Below are positions 48,300 to 61,785 of a DNA stretch of 64,000 bases, piece after piece. Below the pieces are notes generated by a model. It saw nothing but the letters and a program-made list of their open reading frames with translations. It was not told where the DNA came from and did no database searches. The stretch is from assembly GCF_954871325.1 (NCBI RefSeq), contig NC_088777.1:620001-684000 (forward strand), given 5' to 3'. Source of the DNA: Gordionus sp. m RMFG-2023 (lineage: Eukaryota > Nematomorpha > Gordioida > Chordodea > Parachordodidae). Each line of letters opens with the position of its first letter. The stretch's first letter is position 1. The position numbers and the translations under genes were made by a program.

Positions 48300-49600
48300 C
48301 ACTCAACCCACATTAACGGTTCAAGGTTCAGGTTCGGTTCGCAAAAAATAAAAATATTGGTTCTTGAACTTCTAAAAACCGGTTTGAACACTTTTGTAAT
48401 CAAACCTACATTAGAATTATGTATAAGGAAAAAATTTTTAATATATAAATATAACAAATAAATATATCAATGATTAATTTTAATATGAACAATACTTAAA
48501 AATTTTTTATTAAGCCGCACAATTAAAATATTTTCAAAATTCGTCTAACTCAAATTACATCAATAAGGAGATAATATAAATTTAATTGTTGAAAAACATC
48601 TTTCCACACTAACTTTGGTAGCTGGCATTGCCAGTATGATATCAGATTTGATGTGTCATTTATAATACTATATGTAAATAATTTAGATTTGATTTTTTTC
48701 TAGGCATTATAATTTATAAGCTTAAAATATTTAAAAAATATTGTAAAATAGCGATATACTAAAGTTTATAAAAATTATGACTGACGTTTATAATCAAATG
48801 TGATTGATGATAATTTTTAAAACAATTTGAAACGCTAAAAGGGAACTTGAATCTCAATTAATCAAAAAAAAATAGCAAGTATTAATGACTTTATATAATT
48901 TTGATTTACTAATATTATATTTTTTTTTACTATTATTATAACTTTCCTTGATATGAATTGTCGATATAACGAAATTATAACAAACGGACATTATATGAAA
49001 GTTAAATATCTATTAATTAGTATAATAATAAATTTAAAATAATAAATTAAAGTTTTTGCAATATACTACTAGTAATAACTTACACATTATTTTATAAGCA
49101 TAAAATTATGAGACTCGAATAGTGTTCAGAGGTATTTAGGAGTCTAACGGTTTGATTCAGGTTCGGTTTGAATCCCTGATTTAAACTCAGATCAATACTT
49201 TGGTAATATGCGCAATTCATTGATTAGGCCACAGTGTTACTCGAAAGCGACAATTTTTTTTGTATGCGAGGAAAAATTATGACTGATATATAATATTTAA
49301 ATAAGAATACCTAATTTATAACGTTCTAGGCGTTACATCTTTAGAAAATTGGAATCCGATATATATTTCCTTGAAAAATTAAAATTGGCCCTGAAAAACA
49401 TTGGTGTTTTATTTGACGAGGAACAAAGAAGGGTTGCTTAGACTTAGGAAATATATATAAGAAAATGTTCCCAGTAACTGTATTACAAAAAAAAATACCT
49501 AAATCCACTTAGGTAAATGGTGTATAGAGTTGAACATTATTGATTTATCTATAATAAAATAATTAGATAGCCTTAATTTTATCCTTATATACAAAAAAAA
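48300..49600. other. Repeat-derived AT-rich DNA after the LINE
   Basis: TTAACGGTTCAAGGTTCAGG at 48313 and CTAACGGTTTGATTCAGG at 49143 look like two related ends of one element; similar phrases occur at 180-230 and 600-660. No coding DNA. Confidence 0.5.
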
Positions 49601-49611
49601 ATTGTTGTTTT

Positions 49612-49790
49612 TGAGTAGCGCCTTATGGTTCGGTTGCTATAGACCATTGATTAAGGAAGTATTTTATAGACAACCTTGGTTCAAATTACAGCAAGGATCA
49701 GTTTTTTTTTCTCCACTAGGTGGTCCCGTGCTATAGGGTAGGATATATAGCGTTACCAAAAGGGACCGCGTGATTTTGTTAAAACTTTGA
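49612..49790 (+). mobile_element. tRNA-derived SINE, second copy (plus strand)
   Basis: The head has a B-box-like GGTTCAAATTA near 49677, a T-run, then the body GGTGGTCCCGTGCTATAGGG, GGATATATAG and CCGCGTGATT. The body aligns with the element at 24530-24600 on the other strand (GGTGGTTCATCC, GATATATAG, CCACGTGATTCCGTTA). Confidence 0.7.
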
Positions 49791-49799
49791 TCATTATTA

Positions 49800-50850
49800 T
49801 TATATATCGACCAACGGTAAATACCATTAACCGGCTTAAAAGAAGATTTTTTATCAGAACAAATAATATTTCTTTATGCATTTAATAAGGAATATTTTTA
49901 GTCTTTAAATAAATGTAATCCTTTTAAATATTTTTTTTTAAGCTTAATAAAATTTTTTGAATATGAATAAATTATATATTTTGATAAATTGTTACTCATT
50001 CATTACGAATTCACTTTTTGAGAGGAAATTATAAGTCAAGGAAAATCCAGGTTAAATAATAAATTAAAATTATGTAAAAACAACAATTACATTAATGACT
50101 TATTTTTATAAATTTAAATATTTTTTATTATTTCACATAGCTAGAAATAATGTATTATGAATAATTACTGTATGCCAAAATTTATATAATTTTTTCTTTC
50201 TTTTTTACTAATCAAAGACTTGAGCCATCATTAACGCTTATCACCAACTTTATTCATCTAAAGATATACAATTTTGCCATAAAATCTTTAATATCCAAAT
50301 CTTCCTCTACCTATGTCTGTGGTATTCCCAAATCACCCACTAATATAGTTTCATTTTAGAAATCGACATCATTAAAATTATGAAGTTCCGATATACTAAG
50401 CTATTATTACCAACCACATATTAAATTCTTTCGCCTCGCTCATCTGTCAGCAGTGAGAGCTCGTTCTTCTCTTCACGAGCGAACATTGAGAATGGCGTTA
50501 AAAAAGATTGTTCCTGACTTTCATCTCACCTGTGTGATTTTGCGCACTAACTTGCTTATATTTAAAAAATTTTTGCCCTATTAAAACACTCGGGTTTCCA
50601 GGCCCCAAATGTGCGAAAGTCTATTAGCCGCCTAATGGAGGGGTTGTCACTTTGCTGCCACGTTGATATACCAAAGACAGGATAATAATTTATGAACATC
50701 GACACTCCAAAATATTTCCCTGGAAATTCATAATTTATAAACTTTAAACCCGTTCTAGAGTATTAATAAATTTTAAATTTAATTTGTTAAGTTTTATTCT
50801 CTACAAATCGCGAAAATAATTTTTCAACTAAAAAAAAAATAATTTTATTA
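49800..50850. other. Intergenic; one repeat end near 50590-50690
   Basis: TATTAGCCGCCTAATGGAGG, then TGCCACGTTGATAT and AAAGACAGGATAAT, match the minus strand of 53375-53560 (GTTAGCCGCC, CCACGATGAG, AAGACAGGAT). This looks like the 3' end of a shared retroelement. No gene. Confidence 0.5.
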
Positions 50851-50858
50851 ACAGACTC

Positions 50859-52071
50859 TTAGAGAAATTTTTTGTTGATAAATTCTACTAGAGATTGTCG
50901 GGCGACACAATAACTCGGATACCAGAATATATGATCACGTGACGAGGCTATTGCTTCTATTTGCTTACGGTTAACCCTAGGCCCAATAGCGAAGACAAAT
51001 ATCTCGATTCCTGAAAATTTTGTTTTTGAAGGGTTTACATATAATGTGGTTGATAACAATATTTTTGTACCCATTTCTCGTAGAGTTTTGGCTAGATCCT
51101 CCGGATTTCCAATCGATGTTTCGGAAAGATAAATCCAGATTTGTTTGATTGAATGACACCTGCCCGATTTTTCGAACTCTATCTTGGCAAGATTCAACGC
51201 CTTTTCCAAATTGATGTCGTTTACTGAAATGATAAACAATTTTTTTTTTCCCCGTATTTTTTATACGAAATATACGTATAAATATAACCTGGTTTATCGT
51301 ATATAGGCATTAGCCTCACAAAAATGTCGTTGAGTATGGTTGCTGAATTCAAACGCAAATCAAGCCTAGCAACGGAAATATAGGACGCCAAACCGAAACC
51401 CGCTCCCGAAGGTCCTATCGGATTATTACGCTCGAGTTGATATAACGAACCCTGCCGTTTTTTTAAGAGCCATCGGAGTAATAATAATAAAAAAAAATAA
51501 ATAAATGATTAAATAACACCGATTCAAAAAATCCCATCTGATTTACGAGAGAAATAAACTTCAGTGTTAATTTTGAAAAACTTCTAAAAGGATATATCCG
51601 AGTAAATTGGTAAGAAGATTATAGAGTGATCATTTGTCTTTCTATTTAGTTAATATATTTCAGGAACCGGCGATGGTACCATTCCCGGATTTTTTTTATC
51701 AAGAATTTTTTCCGGCCCGGATTTTTTTTAAATATATTTTTTATTTATTTTTGATTTTTTATAGCTAATAATAGCGGTTTCAAATATTCGGTTTTAAAAA
51801 TATACGGCCCGGTTCGGATATCTTTTTAAAAAAAATTAATATCCGGGCCGGGCCGGGTCAGGCTTAGGACCAGGCCTGCAGGTCTATACGATTCCCCTTC
51901 CCCAATAATGTAATATAAAATGATTAAAATTTACCACAGAGATGGATAGCGCACACTGGTAATCTGTCGTGCTATCGTAAAACAATTCTAAAAGTGCTAC
52001 CACATCTATAGGTCCATTCTTTACTCCGACAAGAGTTTTGTATCGCTCGATGTCACTTTTTGTATTTTTTT
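50859..52071 (-). CDS. vWA-like domain protein, metal site apparently lost (C-terminal exons)
   Basis: Three exons: 51935-52071, 51289-51451 and 50859-51223, with consistent phases, ending at a stop at 50859. The 5' start is not found. The later half is clearly von Willebrand A-type: GFGLASYISVARLDLRLNS (strand beta-B/C), INLEKALNLAKIEF, QIWIYLSETSIGNPEDLAKT, EIFVFAIG, IEAIASSRDHIFWYPSY. The three metal (MIDAS) motifs look changed. DxSxS is absent from the corresponding LLELFYDSTTDYQ, TxxxxAL is VNDINLEKAL, and TDG is SETS. An insertion (ILLSTTLYVNPSKTKFSG) precedes the fifth strand. Introns are 483 nt, holding a GC-rich MITE, and 65 nt. It is likely extracellular, but no signal peptide is visible. 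It could be a pseudogene, though no frame break is seen. Confidence 0.68.
51659..51890. mobile_element. GC-rich hAT-type MITE in the vWA gene intron
   Basis: It starts CAGGAACCGGCGATGGTACC and ends GGCCTGCAGGTCTATA, with a GGCCCGG-rich periphery and the core ATAGCGGTTTCAAATATTCG. Best-preserved copy of the family. Confidence 0.75.
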
Positions 52072-52079
52072 CTAAGTAT

Positions 52080-53370
52080 ATGTTTTTAAAGTTAACTCAT
52101 TAATTTGCATATATTTATAACTCTTTGAAACAAAGAAATATTGTGGTAAATGACTATTAACAAAGAAAGTTTTATCTCTGGATATTTATCTCTGTAATTC
52201 ATACATGAATGAAACATTTTAACATTTACGCTTATTTGGATGGGAATGTGATTGATGATTATCACGAGGAACGTAAGAATATCCAAATTGGTAAAAATTA
52301 ACCAGGAAACAAATAATTATTTTTTGTACAATGCTATTATGCATTAATAATATGATGTTTTTTTATGACTTAAATCTTCTATATAATAATATCTATAAAA
52401 ATATGTAAAACCAAAAATAAAAATTAAGAAATAATTTACAAAAATGATAATTAAAAAAACCTATTTTTAGCCAAAATATTATATAATAATTAAAAGAGTT
52501 AATTTAAAACAGTTTTTTGAAATTTAATTGGTTACCACCATATAATAGAAGTAATTATAATTAACATAACTATATTTTTTGAGAGGAGTAATAATGTCAA
52601 GGAAAATTATTCCAAAGTTTAATACGAAAAAAAAGAAAAATTATTTAAAATTTTATTAATTTAATGACCTAAATAAAAAAGAAATATTTTTCATTTATTT
52701 AAAATAGGAATATTATTATCTATAAAATAAAAAATTTGTTAATATTTACTGATAAATATAAGCAAAAAAAAAACTTAGGAAATCCTGGTAAATGAGTGAA
52801 TCGGCACGAAAACATCTGTTTAATTCTAGAGAGTATATTGGGAACGGCCCTGAACGGACCTTTAAGAAGACGGGTGATAATGTCATCCCGGGGCAGATAA
52901 TGTCCTCTCAAAATAAAATTAAAAAAACTAAATAAATTTTGAGGATTTAAAATTTATTTAATGTGTGGAAATATTGACACAAATCTTAATTCTAAACCAC
53001 CACGAATGGATAATTTTTACTCTCCATGAAAGGATAAAGTTTTATCCATTTTAAGATAAAATGAAATAAAATAAATTTAGATTTTGCGGTATTTTGAAAA
53101 CAGTTCTAATTATAAAAAACAGTATTAGTTAGTTATATATACGTAAAAGTATTAAAATGATATTTATTTTTTAAAAGTGTGAAGTGAATCATAATATCTT
53201 AAACTCAATGGTTCCCCAAATGGCAATGGTTTAAATGACGATCCTTGATTCTAATATCGAGAACATTTCAGTATTCGCAAGTTATTCAAGTTGTGGTCAA
53301 TAAGGAAAACATATGATTTAAATCCAAAAATATTACAAGTTACATTTATATTAAATAAAATGATAATACA
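52080..53370. other. AT-rich DNA upstream of the vWA exons
   Basis: 52780-52920 is more GC-rich and open on the minus strand (RDDIITRLLKGPFRAVPNIL), so it may hold an upstream exon. No clean splice pair was found. The rest is AT-rich. Confidence 0.35.
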
Positions 53371-53374
53371 AACA

Positions 53375-53560
53375 GCTATCCCAAAAATCCTGTCTTCAGT
53401 CTCATCGTGGCGGGGGAGTGGCAACCTATTTTGGCGGCTAACGGAGGTCTAGAAGGTTCCCTGGTGTCAGGGTCTAGAATTGGATGACCGTCTCTTCGAC
53501 GGGGTTGTAAAAACCACTTAAAGGGGGAGGGGGTTGATGTCAGGAACCTTGCTGCAAAAT
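53375..53560 (-). mobile_element. Retroelement 3'-end-like repeat
   Basis: GC-rich block related in inverse orientation to 50590-50690 (see above). Unknown family. Confidence 0.5.
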
Positions 53561-53654
53561 TCCCCTAATGATTACAACAAAAATCGTATAAAAAATTATA
53601 GGTGTTTATCGTATAATAAAGTTTTTCCTTAATTTTTTTAAATGAGTTGAATGT

Positions 53655-53833
53655 AGTGTTGTTAAACTAACTATCATCTTTAGTCACTCTAAAACAGCCA
53701 TATTTTTATCCAGAATTATTCTAATCAATCTTCAAGTTGGGGACACAACTTAGATGCTTAATTCAATTTTTTGGTCTAAAAGTGTTTGACTAAGAAGCAA
53801 TAGAGATGGTCAATGATAGGTAATTTAACGGCA
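53655..53833. mobile_element. TAGTGTTG-family MITE, decayed
   Basis: Left end TAGTGTTGTTAAACTAAC and right end AATTTAACGGCACTAG, with TTATCCAGAATTATTCTAAT in place of the family core. Further pieces lie at about 55235-55312 and 56700-56893. Confidence 0.65.
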
Positions 53834-53839
53834 CTAGTT

Positions 53840-55480
53840 GAATGATAAGTCAAAAGAACAGAGATTTATAAATTAAATAATTTTTTTCTTATTTTTTTTA
53901 GCTATCGGCAAGGCCTATAAATATGTTTTGTGTTAAATAAAATTTCCCTATACAAAAACTGAATTAAGGAATAAGGGATAAATAATCTTTATTAAATTGG
54001 GATATGTTATTGAAGAACGAAAAACTTATATCGTTGTCTATTTCGAAATGATTGTTCCACCTTCAAAAATTATTGATAAATTAAATCGTGATATCTTTGA
54101 TATGGAATTGAGTATCTTAGGATTCAACATACAAAAATTTGTAACGACGGAATTGTAAATGTTATAAGTGAAGATATAAATAATTTTACCACTTTTGGGC
54201 AAATAAACATTCAATAAATATTGCGTATTTCTTAAATCATGCAGTGGCAGCTTTAAATTTCAAAGTATCTCCACTTCAGCCAGTGTTAGCAGATTGGAGT
54301 GGAAAAGAGAACACAATTTTTTTCTTTAACATGAATTTCAAAAATATACATATATAATTGAATTTTTAAGCGGTCAGTTTATTTATTTTTGCATTTTTAT
54401 ATAAATAACATTTAAATAATTAAAATTGAATTTAAAATTCTTATTTTATTCCATATTTTTCATGGTATATATTTAGCATTTTCTCTAGGAAAATTTGTAG
54501 AATATATCGCGCGCATAAAATTGTTTTTTATAAATTCCGCGGGTGATCTATTTCTCTCAATTTTTCCATTGACTATAAATCAAAGAAGAAGATTCTTTCA
54601 CCTTTAGCATTATAAGCTGGTATAGAAAAAGGGAGCTTACTATAATTAGTAAGTTGGCTATTTTGCTAGAGGATTAAAATATCGGAGAAATATTTTGAGC
54701 CATTTTTTTGGTGAATTTTGCCGCACAAAACACATCTCATTTGATTTCTTAGTAAACGATCTAAGACTTTTCAATAATCGACCATTTCGGGAACATGTTT
54801 AAATTTTCATCAATTGGATACATTTCAAATTCTTCTAGAGGCTCTGACTAAAGATCAAGATATTGAATCCTACCTCTCATATACAATTAAATAAATTATT
54901 TTTCATTCGGAATTTAATTGGATTTTTTGTTCTTCTTTTACATTCTGTCAATGAATATTTTAAAGGATTTTAATTGGTTTACTATCTCGAAATAGATAAT
55001 CATTTTTTTTTCCAAAACTTTTTCATCAAACGCGTACATCGAGGAATGGTTAAACAGAACCCCAGATAAGTCTTCATTTAAATCATTTTCGAAAATTTCG
55101 TTGATAATTAGTGTATAAATGTTTTTAAAGATTCGAGCCGATTTTCCAAGGAAATATTAGGGCAAGCCCGAAGAATCTTGTTCAGGTAGAAAGGCACGAA
55201 GGTCTAAGACATCTATTAGATTAATCTCGAGGCTGAGGCTCCTATTCTTCTGGCTAGAATGTTGAGCCTATTTTAAAGATCTGCTCCTAACGAGTCGTTT
55301 AACAACACTAATTGGTAAGATTGTTGCTTGAAAAAAAAGTCCGATGGTTAGGGCTTTCATATATTTATCAAGAAATAGTTTGACACCGAGGAAATAAATA
55401 ACAACCATCATGTTTTTGAGTGTAGAGAATAATAGTAAAGAATAAATCGATCAAACAAAACTTATTAAAAGGGTATATGA
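53840..55480. other. AT-rich DNA, no gene
   Basis: No frame with domain signal on either strand. Some stretches (54000-54300, 54600-55200) are more complex and may be old transposon DNA. Confidence 0.4.
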
Positions 55481-55487
55481 CCAAATG

Positions 55488-55802
55488 ACATATGATAATA
55501 ATACCTAGCATTCTATCAAAAGTGTATACATCAATGAAAACAGCTGGGGACGCCATATTGGTTACCCATTATCATTATTAAAAATTTTAAAAGAGGCCAA
55601 TTTATTCCTATGTCTGACTCAATTTTATTTAAAGAATCGCATGATCATCTAGATAGGAAGCACGATTTAATAGTAGTTTTTAATAAATGAGAATAATTAC
55701 CATATGGATTACCAAAATGGCGCGTCCAGCTGATTTGCATTTCATGGACCCTTTCATATTAATTATAAATCCATCGTCAGTCTAGGTATAGATGTCATTC
55801 AT
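55488..55802. mobile_element. Palindromic MITE, second copy of the AATGACATA family
   Basis: Matches 5053-5335: AAATGACATATGATAATAAT at the left, CAGCTGGGGACGCCATATTG inside, and GTCAGTCTAGGTATAGATG at the right. Some indels separate the copies. Confidence 0.8.
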
Positions 55803-55807
55803 TGGGT

Positions 55808-55857
55808 ATCGAGACTCTGGGTCGGAGTTGGATGAACTCGACTTTTTAACAACACTA
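55808..55857. mobile_element. Solo right end of the AGTCGAG hAT-like family
   Basis: GTCGGAGTTGGATGAACTCG then ACTTTTTAACAACACTA is the inverse of 41639-41690. It directly follows the AATGACATA MITE. Confidence 0.7.
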
Positions 55858-56009
55858 GGTATGACTAAATAGTGCATTTGCTAAGAAAAGCGATTAATTA
55901 TAATTAATCGAAATTGTATATAATCTATTCTATATATATATCTCTATTTTTAAAATAAAATGATTTGATATCCGAAATATTTATTATTATATAAATCTAT
56001 TTTTTAGCA

Positions 56010-56230
56010 GAGACCCTGCTGAGGTACCATTTGCATAGCCCTAACCCGGCCTTAACCCGGCCCGGTTTTTTATCCGAATTTTTTTGTCCCGGCCCGGGTT
56101 TTATATATTCAGGCCCGGACCCGGGTTTTTAAAAAAAAATTATTTTATACTCATATTTTTGATTTTTATATCTAATAATGGCGATTTCAAATATTTGGTT
56201 TTTTTACACCATATAATTCAGCGGCCGGAT
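56010..56230. mobile_element. GC-rich hAT-type MITE, right end missing
   Basis: Left end CAGAGACCCTGCTGAGGTACC then CATTTGCATAGCCC; core AATAATGGCGATTTCAAATA; the right end is lost after CAGCGGCCGGA. Confidence 0.7.
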
Positions 56231-56407
56231 GTGGAAGATATTTCCTAGTTAACTGAGTTTAAGGTTTGCGGGTTAAAGGGGGCCCAGCTGCGCGATAAAG
56301 AGATCGGATAAAGTGCCCAATTTTATATCTAAATTATAAATTTTTCACTCTCCCCCCAACCCCACCCTCCAATTCATCTCTATCTTAAAAGGATTTGCGG
56401 ATAACTG

Positions 56408-56458
56408 TTGTGGAGGTTATGTCCAATGAAATGTTGTTCGAATCCCTATTCTTAATTT
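56408..56458 (+). mobile_element. tRNA-like SINE head (second type), plus-strand copy
   Basis: CTGTTGTGGAGGTTATGTCC then GTTCGAATCCC (B box). Relative of 26335-26397 on the other strand. Confidence 0.5.
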
Positions 56459-56899
56459 ATTGGGTGATCGACAGCTTGTTCGTGTCAATTAAGACTTGAA
56501 AGTCATGGGAGCTAATTTAAAAAAAAAAAACTTTCTTTCCAGTGCTGTGGGAAGTTAATATTGGTTACGATGTTATATCAATAATTTCAACTGTATTAGA
56601 TTCTTCAGGATAATATTGTGTGGTTTTAGATAAATTTTCCCAAATTATCGGATAAGAAGAGGAACGATGTATAATCCAATGATTTTATTAAGATCCTAAA
56701 GCGATCAATGGATATTTTACTCAATATTTTAGTCAAAAAAAAATTGCTCAAGTTTCGAGATTGCGTTAATTGATGTCTAGACCTTGGTACCGTCTCTAAG
56801 CAAAATCTTCAGGGTTGAGAAATACTATTCTAGATAAAATTATTGATAGCCGTTATTAAAAATCTGTTCAAATCCACCCGTTCTTCAACAACACTATTA

Positions 56900-59800
56900 T
56901 CGACAATACGATGGTTGATGAGATTTTATTAAAACATAAAGGTCCGCAATTTATCAAATAATAACATGGGAATGTAATAAAACAAAATTATTTTAATTCT
57001 TTTTTAGTTTATATATTATTAAAAAAATTTTCCCGTATATATAAATTAATATACTGCAAATGGATTATGGTCCAATATTTTTATAGCTTATAATAACAGT
57101 TGTTTGTGCAAATTTAATTTAAAAACGTTCCCATATTTTTCTTTTTAAATAAGTTTTTTTGTAAATTAAAATTATTTTTAACTTTGTAAAAATTGATAAG
57201 AATTACTATATATATATTAATATATTATTTTAAGAATTTTTCTGCAGGTTCAAATGATTTTATTTTCAAATAAATTAATAACTATGGAAATATTATAAAT
57301 TAAATATGTGCACAAAGCACAACAACACTGTATAAAAAGAAATTTTTTCTTTTATACTTTTGAATAATAATTTTATTTTTTTTAAAGATAATATTTGTTT
57401 GGAATTTAATATATTTTATGGATATTAAATAGTAAATGTTTTTTTTAGATAGATATTTTTGTTAATATTAAGTTTTTATACATTTATATAAATAATAAAA
57501 TAAACTAATAAATAAGTGCTAGAAAGATAATTGTGATATTCATCGGCAAACTGATGATTTTACGACCTCTTGAACAAATTTTTGACTTTATTTTTATGGG
57601 GGGAGGAAGGGCTTTACTCTCACCCCCAAACCCCCATCCCCCCACCCAACCCCCACCCCTATTTAATGACTGAATTGGGTAATTATAAACATAATTTATG
57701 TAAAAAATTATTTTACCCCTTTTAAATTTATAACTCACGCAAGCCCGAAAATTCTAAATTTGAAAAATCTATGACCAAGAGCGATCATATTGGAGTAGCC
57801 TTGATCCTTGAGTTATGGCTTTAAAAAATAATAAAATAAAGTTATTGGTAACGAAATAAGGTTTTGAAAAATTATTTATACCCTTAAAATTTGTTTTTTT
57901 TAAAACAAATATGAGGGTCAAAAGTGATTTAAAAACATACCACGTATTACCAATTTTTAAAAAAATATATACCTTGTATTTATTTATAAATTTTATTTAA
58001 AAAAAAAGATATTTGCCTATCAATGCTGCAAATCTATTTTCTAATAACTATTTTACTGATAACTATTCCAGTTCCCAGGATCGTCAAGCGGTATTTGCCT
58101 TATATATTTATAAAATTATCAAAATTATTGGTTCAGTTTTAACCCCCCTTTTTTCCAGCTAAAAATTCAGTTTTTTTTAAGCCGAGAATTGAAAATTTAG
58201 CTTGACTTTGAAGAAGGCAGGAACAAATTAACCGAACTTAATATTTGGAAGGTTTTCTTCGGCATGTGTTTGTAGCTTGAATCAAATTAGTCGATCTTTC
58301 ATTTATAGTGTCTTCATCTTTCTTATAAATTATAAGAAACCTTTATTTTCATTCTTACACTAATTTCATTAATCATTGAATAGAATAAATAGAAAATTTT
58401 TCTATTTTTTTTTACCTATTATTCAACTAAAGAACATTAGATTCTAAACCTTATGTGGAAGCTTAGAAAAAAATTAAAAATATGTTTTTTAAAAATCAAC
58501 TTGTAATACGTTATACAAAACTTATCTACAATATTTATAATATGTCATTCATTGCTATTAACCAGAGAAAATTTCTATCAAAATCATAATAGCCACTAAC
58601 GGTTATCGCAATTAATAATTGCTGCTACCAAAAATTTGTGTCTTAAAATTTTAAGGTATACGAATTAAAAGTAATTGACGCGCGCTTCTCATTTTATAGC
58701 AACTATTGGTGATATCTCAATATTAAATCTTACTTATGCCTTTTTTTTAACCTTGAAAACGACAAACAAAATCATAATAAAACTTAAACTTCCACCAGGA
58801 AAATTTATTGAACTTTCTTTAAAATAGTTAATGATTGAAAAGCCATTTGATAACACTTTTAGGTGAAAATATAATTATCGCCAAAAAAAAATATATGAAC
58901 AAACAAACTTTTGACAAAGCCACTCTATTCCTCTAGGTAAACAAGGTTTCCATATGACGATAAAAATTATCATTGAATTTTTTATATTAGCATTCTTCTT
59001 ACTTCCGGGATATCATTTTCAAATTTGTAAAAGTAATAACATTTCACACTTTGTTAGGTTAATAATTAGAACACCTTTTTTTAAGTTATATTACCCTAGC
59101 GGCTAAAGTTTATTTTTCCTTACAAAATATAACTACTTACAAAGTAATTGTAAAATGTAACTGGTTTCATTAACAAAATTGTATTTGTAAAATTAAATGG
59201 TAATTAAATAACTCATAGCTTAAAAAAACAATTAACGCAGCCTAAACCATACCTTCTTTGAAGTAACGATACGCTATTAGGGCCTATGTTTATAACAGAG
59301 TTAAAAAAAAATGGCATTATCTTAAAAAGGGAGAATACAATATATTTATTTTTTTTCTTATAGATAACGTACAAGACGCCACATGTATGTATCAAAGCTA
59401 ATTCTATATTTTCAATAATCTTTGACTTCCTTGGAGTGCTAGAGCAAAAAATAGTAAAAATATTTAGAATTCTTAGGAAAAATCATCAAAAAATAAATTT
59501 AGAGAACACTGAGTAACTATAAACCAAGGAAACGGTCATCTCCAAAAAACTTAACTGAACTTAAAAAAAATAGATATATAGCTATTTTTGATCTCAAATA
59601 TGATAATTTGATGTATATTTATTATTTACTAAGATGCGGAAGTCTGCAGTTGTGAGGAATCATGTTTTATAATTAAATAAAATGTATAATTTTAATACCA
59701 AGAATTAAATTTAAGTTTTAAATTAAATATTTGCCTAATCTTGCATTGTGTGTTGACCACGTAGTGAATTTTTTTAATTGAAAAAAATATCTTATTTATA

Positions 59801-60470
59801 AAAATATATAAGCCAAGTGTAAATAATTAAATATTATAATGGATTAATTTTAAATATATTTTTTATATAAAAAATTTATACAGATGCAATGGGTATTTTC
59901 AATTATATATTTTTATTTATGGAATTTTTTTATTATTATTTGGATTATGATATTAATAGATTCTCTCGTACAGATAGGACACGATTGACATCGGAGATAT
60001 CTTAGAATTAATAGTGTCCTCAAGAAGTAATGTATTCTGCAAAAAATAGTAATTTCGTTACTTTTACGTTACCTCTTTAGATTCCGTTAGGTGTATAAAA
60101 GAAAATTCATATCCCAAAATTCAGATAGATAAATAATTGTACAGAATTTTATTAATATATAATATTATAATTATTCTTTAAATTTATGTTGATAATTTTT
60201 TTTATTAATTTTCACTAGTAGTAAGGAAATTTCCAAAGTTTTTTTATTTGAATAAACAATATTGTTTACCCCTCAGCACCGCTTTTGCTCTACTGAACAT
60301 CCATTTAATAAGCACTGCGGTTGGCAGGAGTGCGCATATAATTTGAAATTGTCTAAGGTTTTCTAAGGATGTATCTTGGATCTTAAAAAATTTTGGTAAT
60401 TCACTCGAGCATTCAGGCATAAATTTTCGTCATAACAGCCATTTTTTTTATCTTGCGAATGAATCTTGAT
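56900..60470. other. Long AT-rich stretch, no gene identified
   Basis: A G/C-skewed block lies at 57596-57660 (GGGGGGAGG and CCCCACCC). No frame of more than 80 codons carries a domain. About 60240-60440 is more complex and precedes the candidate exon at 60488. Confidence 0.4.
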
Positions 60471-60487
60471 ATTAATTTCTCCCATAG

Positions 60488-60944
<457 letters not shown>

Positions 60945-60949
60945 ATGTA

Positions 60950-61780
60950 AGGTACACTTAAAGTCATGCTTCAAGAATTATACTTGTCGCAATTGCGCAC
61001 ATTAATAATTGTATTCCACATAAAAAAAATATCCTGATTAGATATATAAATAATTCACTTGTTGGAGTCTATGCAAAGAGAAATTGAAATAATTCTCTCA
61101 ATATTGTCAATAAAAAGCTAAATAATGTATTGTATTAGTATGGTTTTAATAATAATTTTTTAAATCGCAACCCTTATAACTTATTCTTCCTGGAATCTTT
61201 ACCTAATCTATATTCCGATTGCTCTATCGGCATATTCTTACTCAGAATATATTTGGCTTAAATAGAATAAAACCAAAATCTTTTATCAAGTTTGACGGCA
61301 AAATCTCTTGCGAAGGTTAATATAAATAAATGGTTGTTATTAGCTGTCTTCCTTAGAGGTACAAGCATATAAGAAGAGATAACAGAGCTCTGCGCCTGGA
61401 CATATCAGTCCCCAAAAGGGACTTTCTTTTTTTAAATTTTTGTACCTTTGCTCCGACTGAGATTGGCCTGGTAGTTTTCTAGTCTCCATTATTTAATATA
61501 ACCTTATAATATAGTTATAGGGTCTACAAATTGCGAAATTTAGCGGTCCGGTCTGGTTCGGCTGGAATATACTTGTACCCGATCGGTCCTTCCAAATTTT
61601 TAACCGACAAGGCTCCATTTTTTTAAACTTAAGGTTACACTGCCCGGCCCGGTTTTTTAAAATCCGGAAATACGGAAAAATAACCGATGATGACGAGGAT
61701 TTTATGATTTTTTTTTTATTATAGAGATAGATTCTATTAATGAATGAATGCTCATAGTAGCCGGCTATTTAAACATTAAA
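60950..61780. other. AT-rich DNA with one balanced block
   Basis: 61300-61500 has mixed composition and a small hairpin (AGTCCCCAAAAGGGACT); nothing coding is recognised. 61540-61690 holds GC-rich MITE debris. Confidence 0.4.
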
Positions 61781-61785
61781 ATTAT

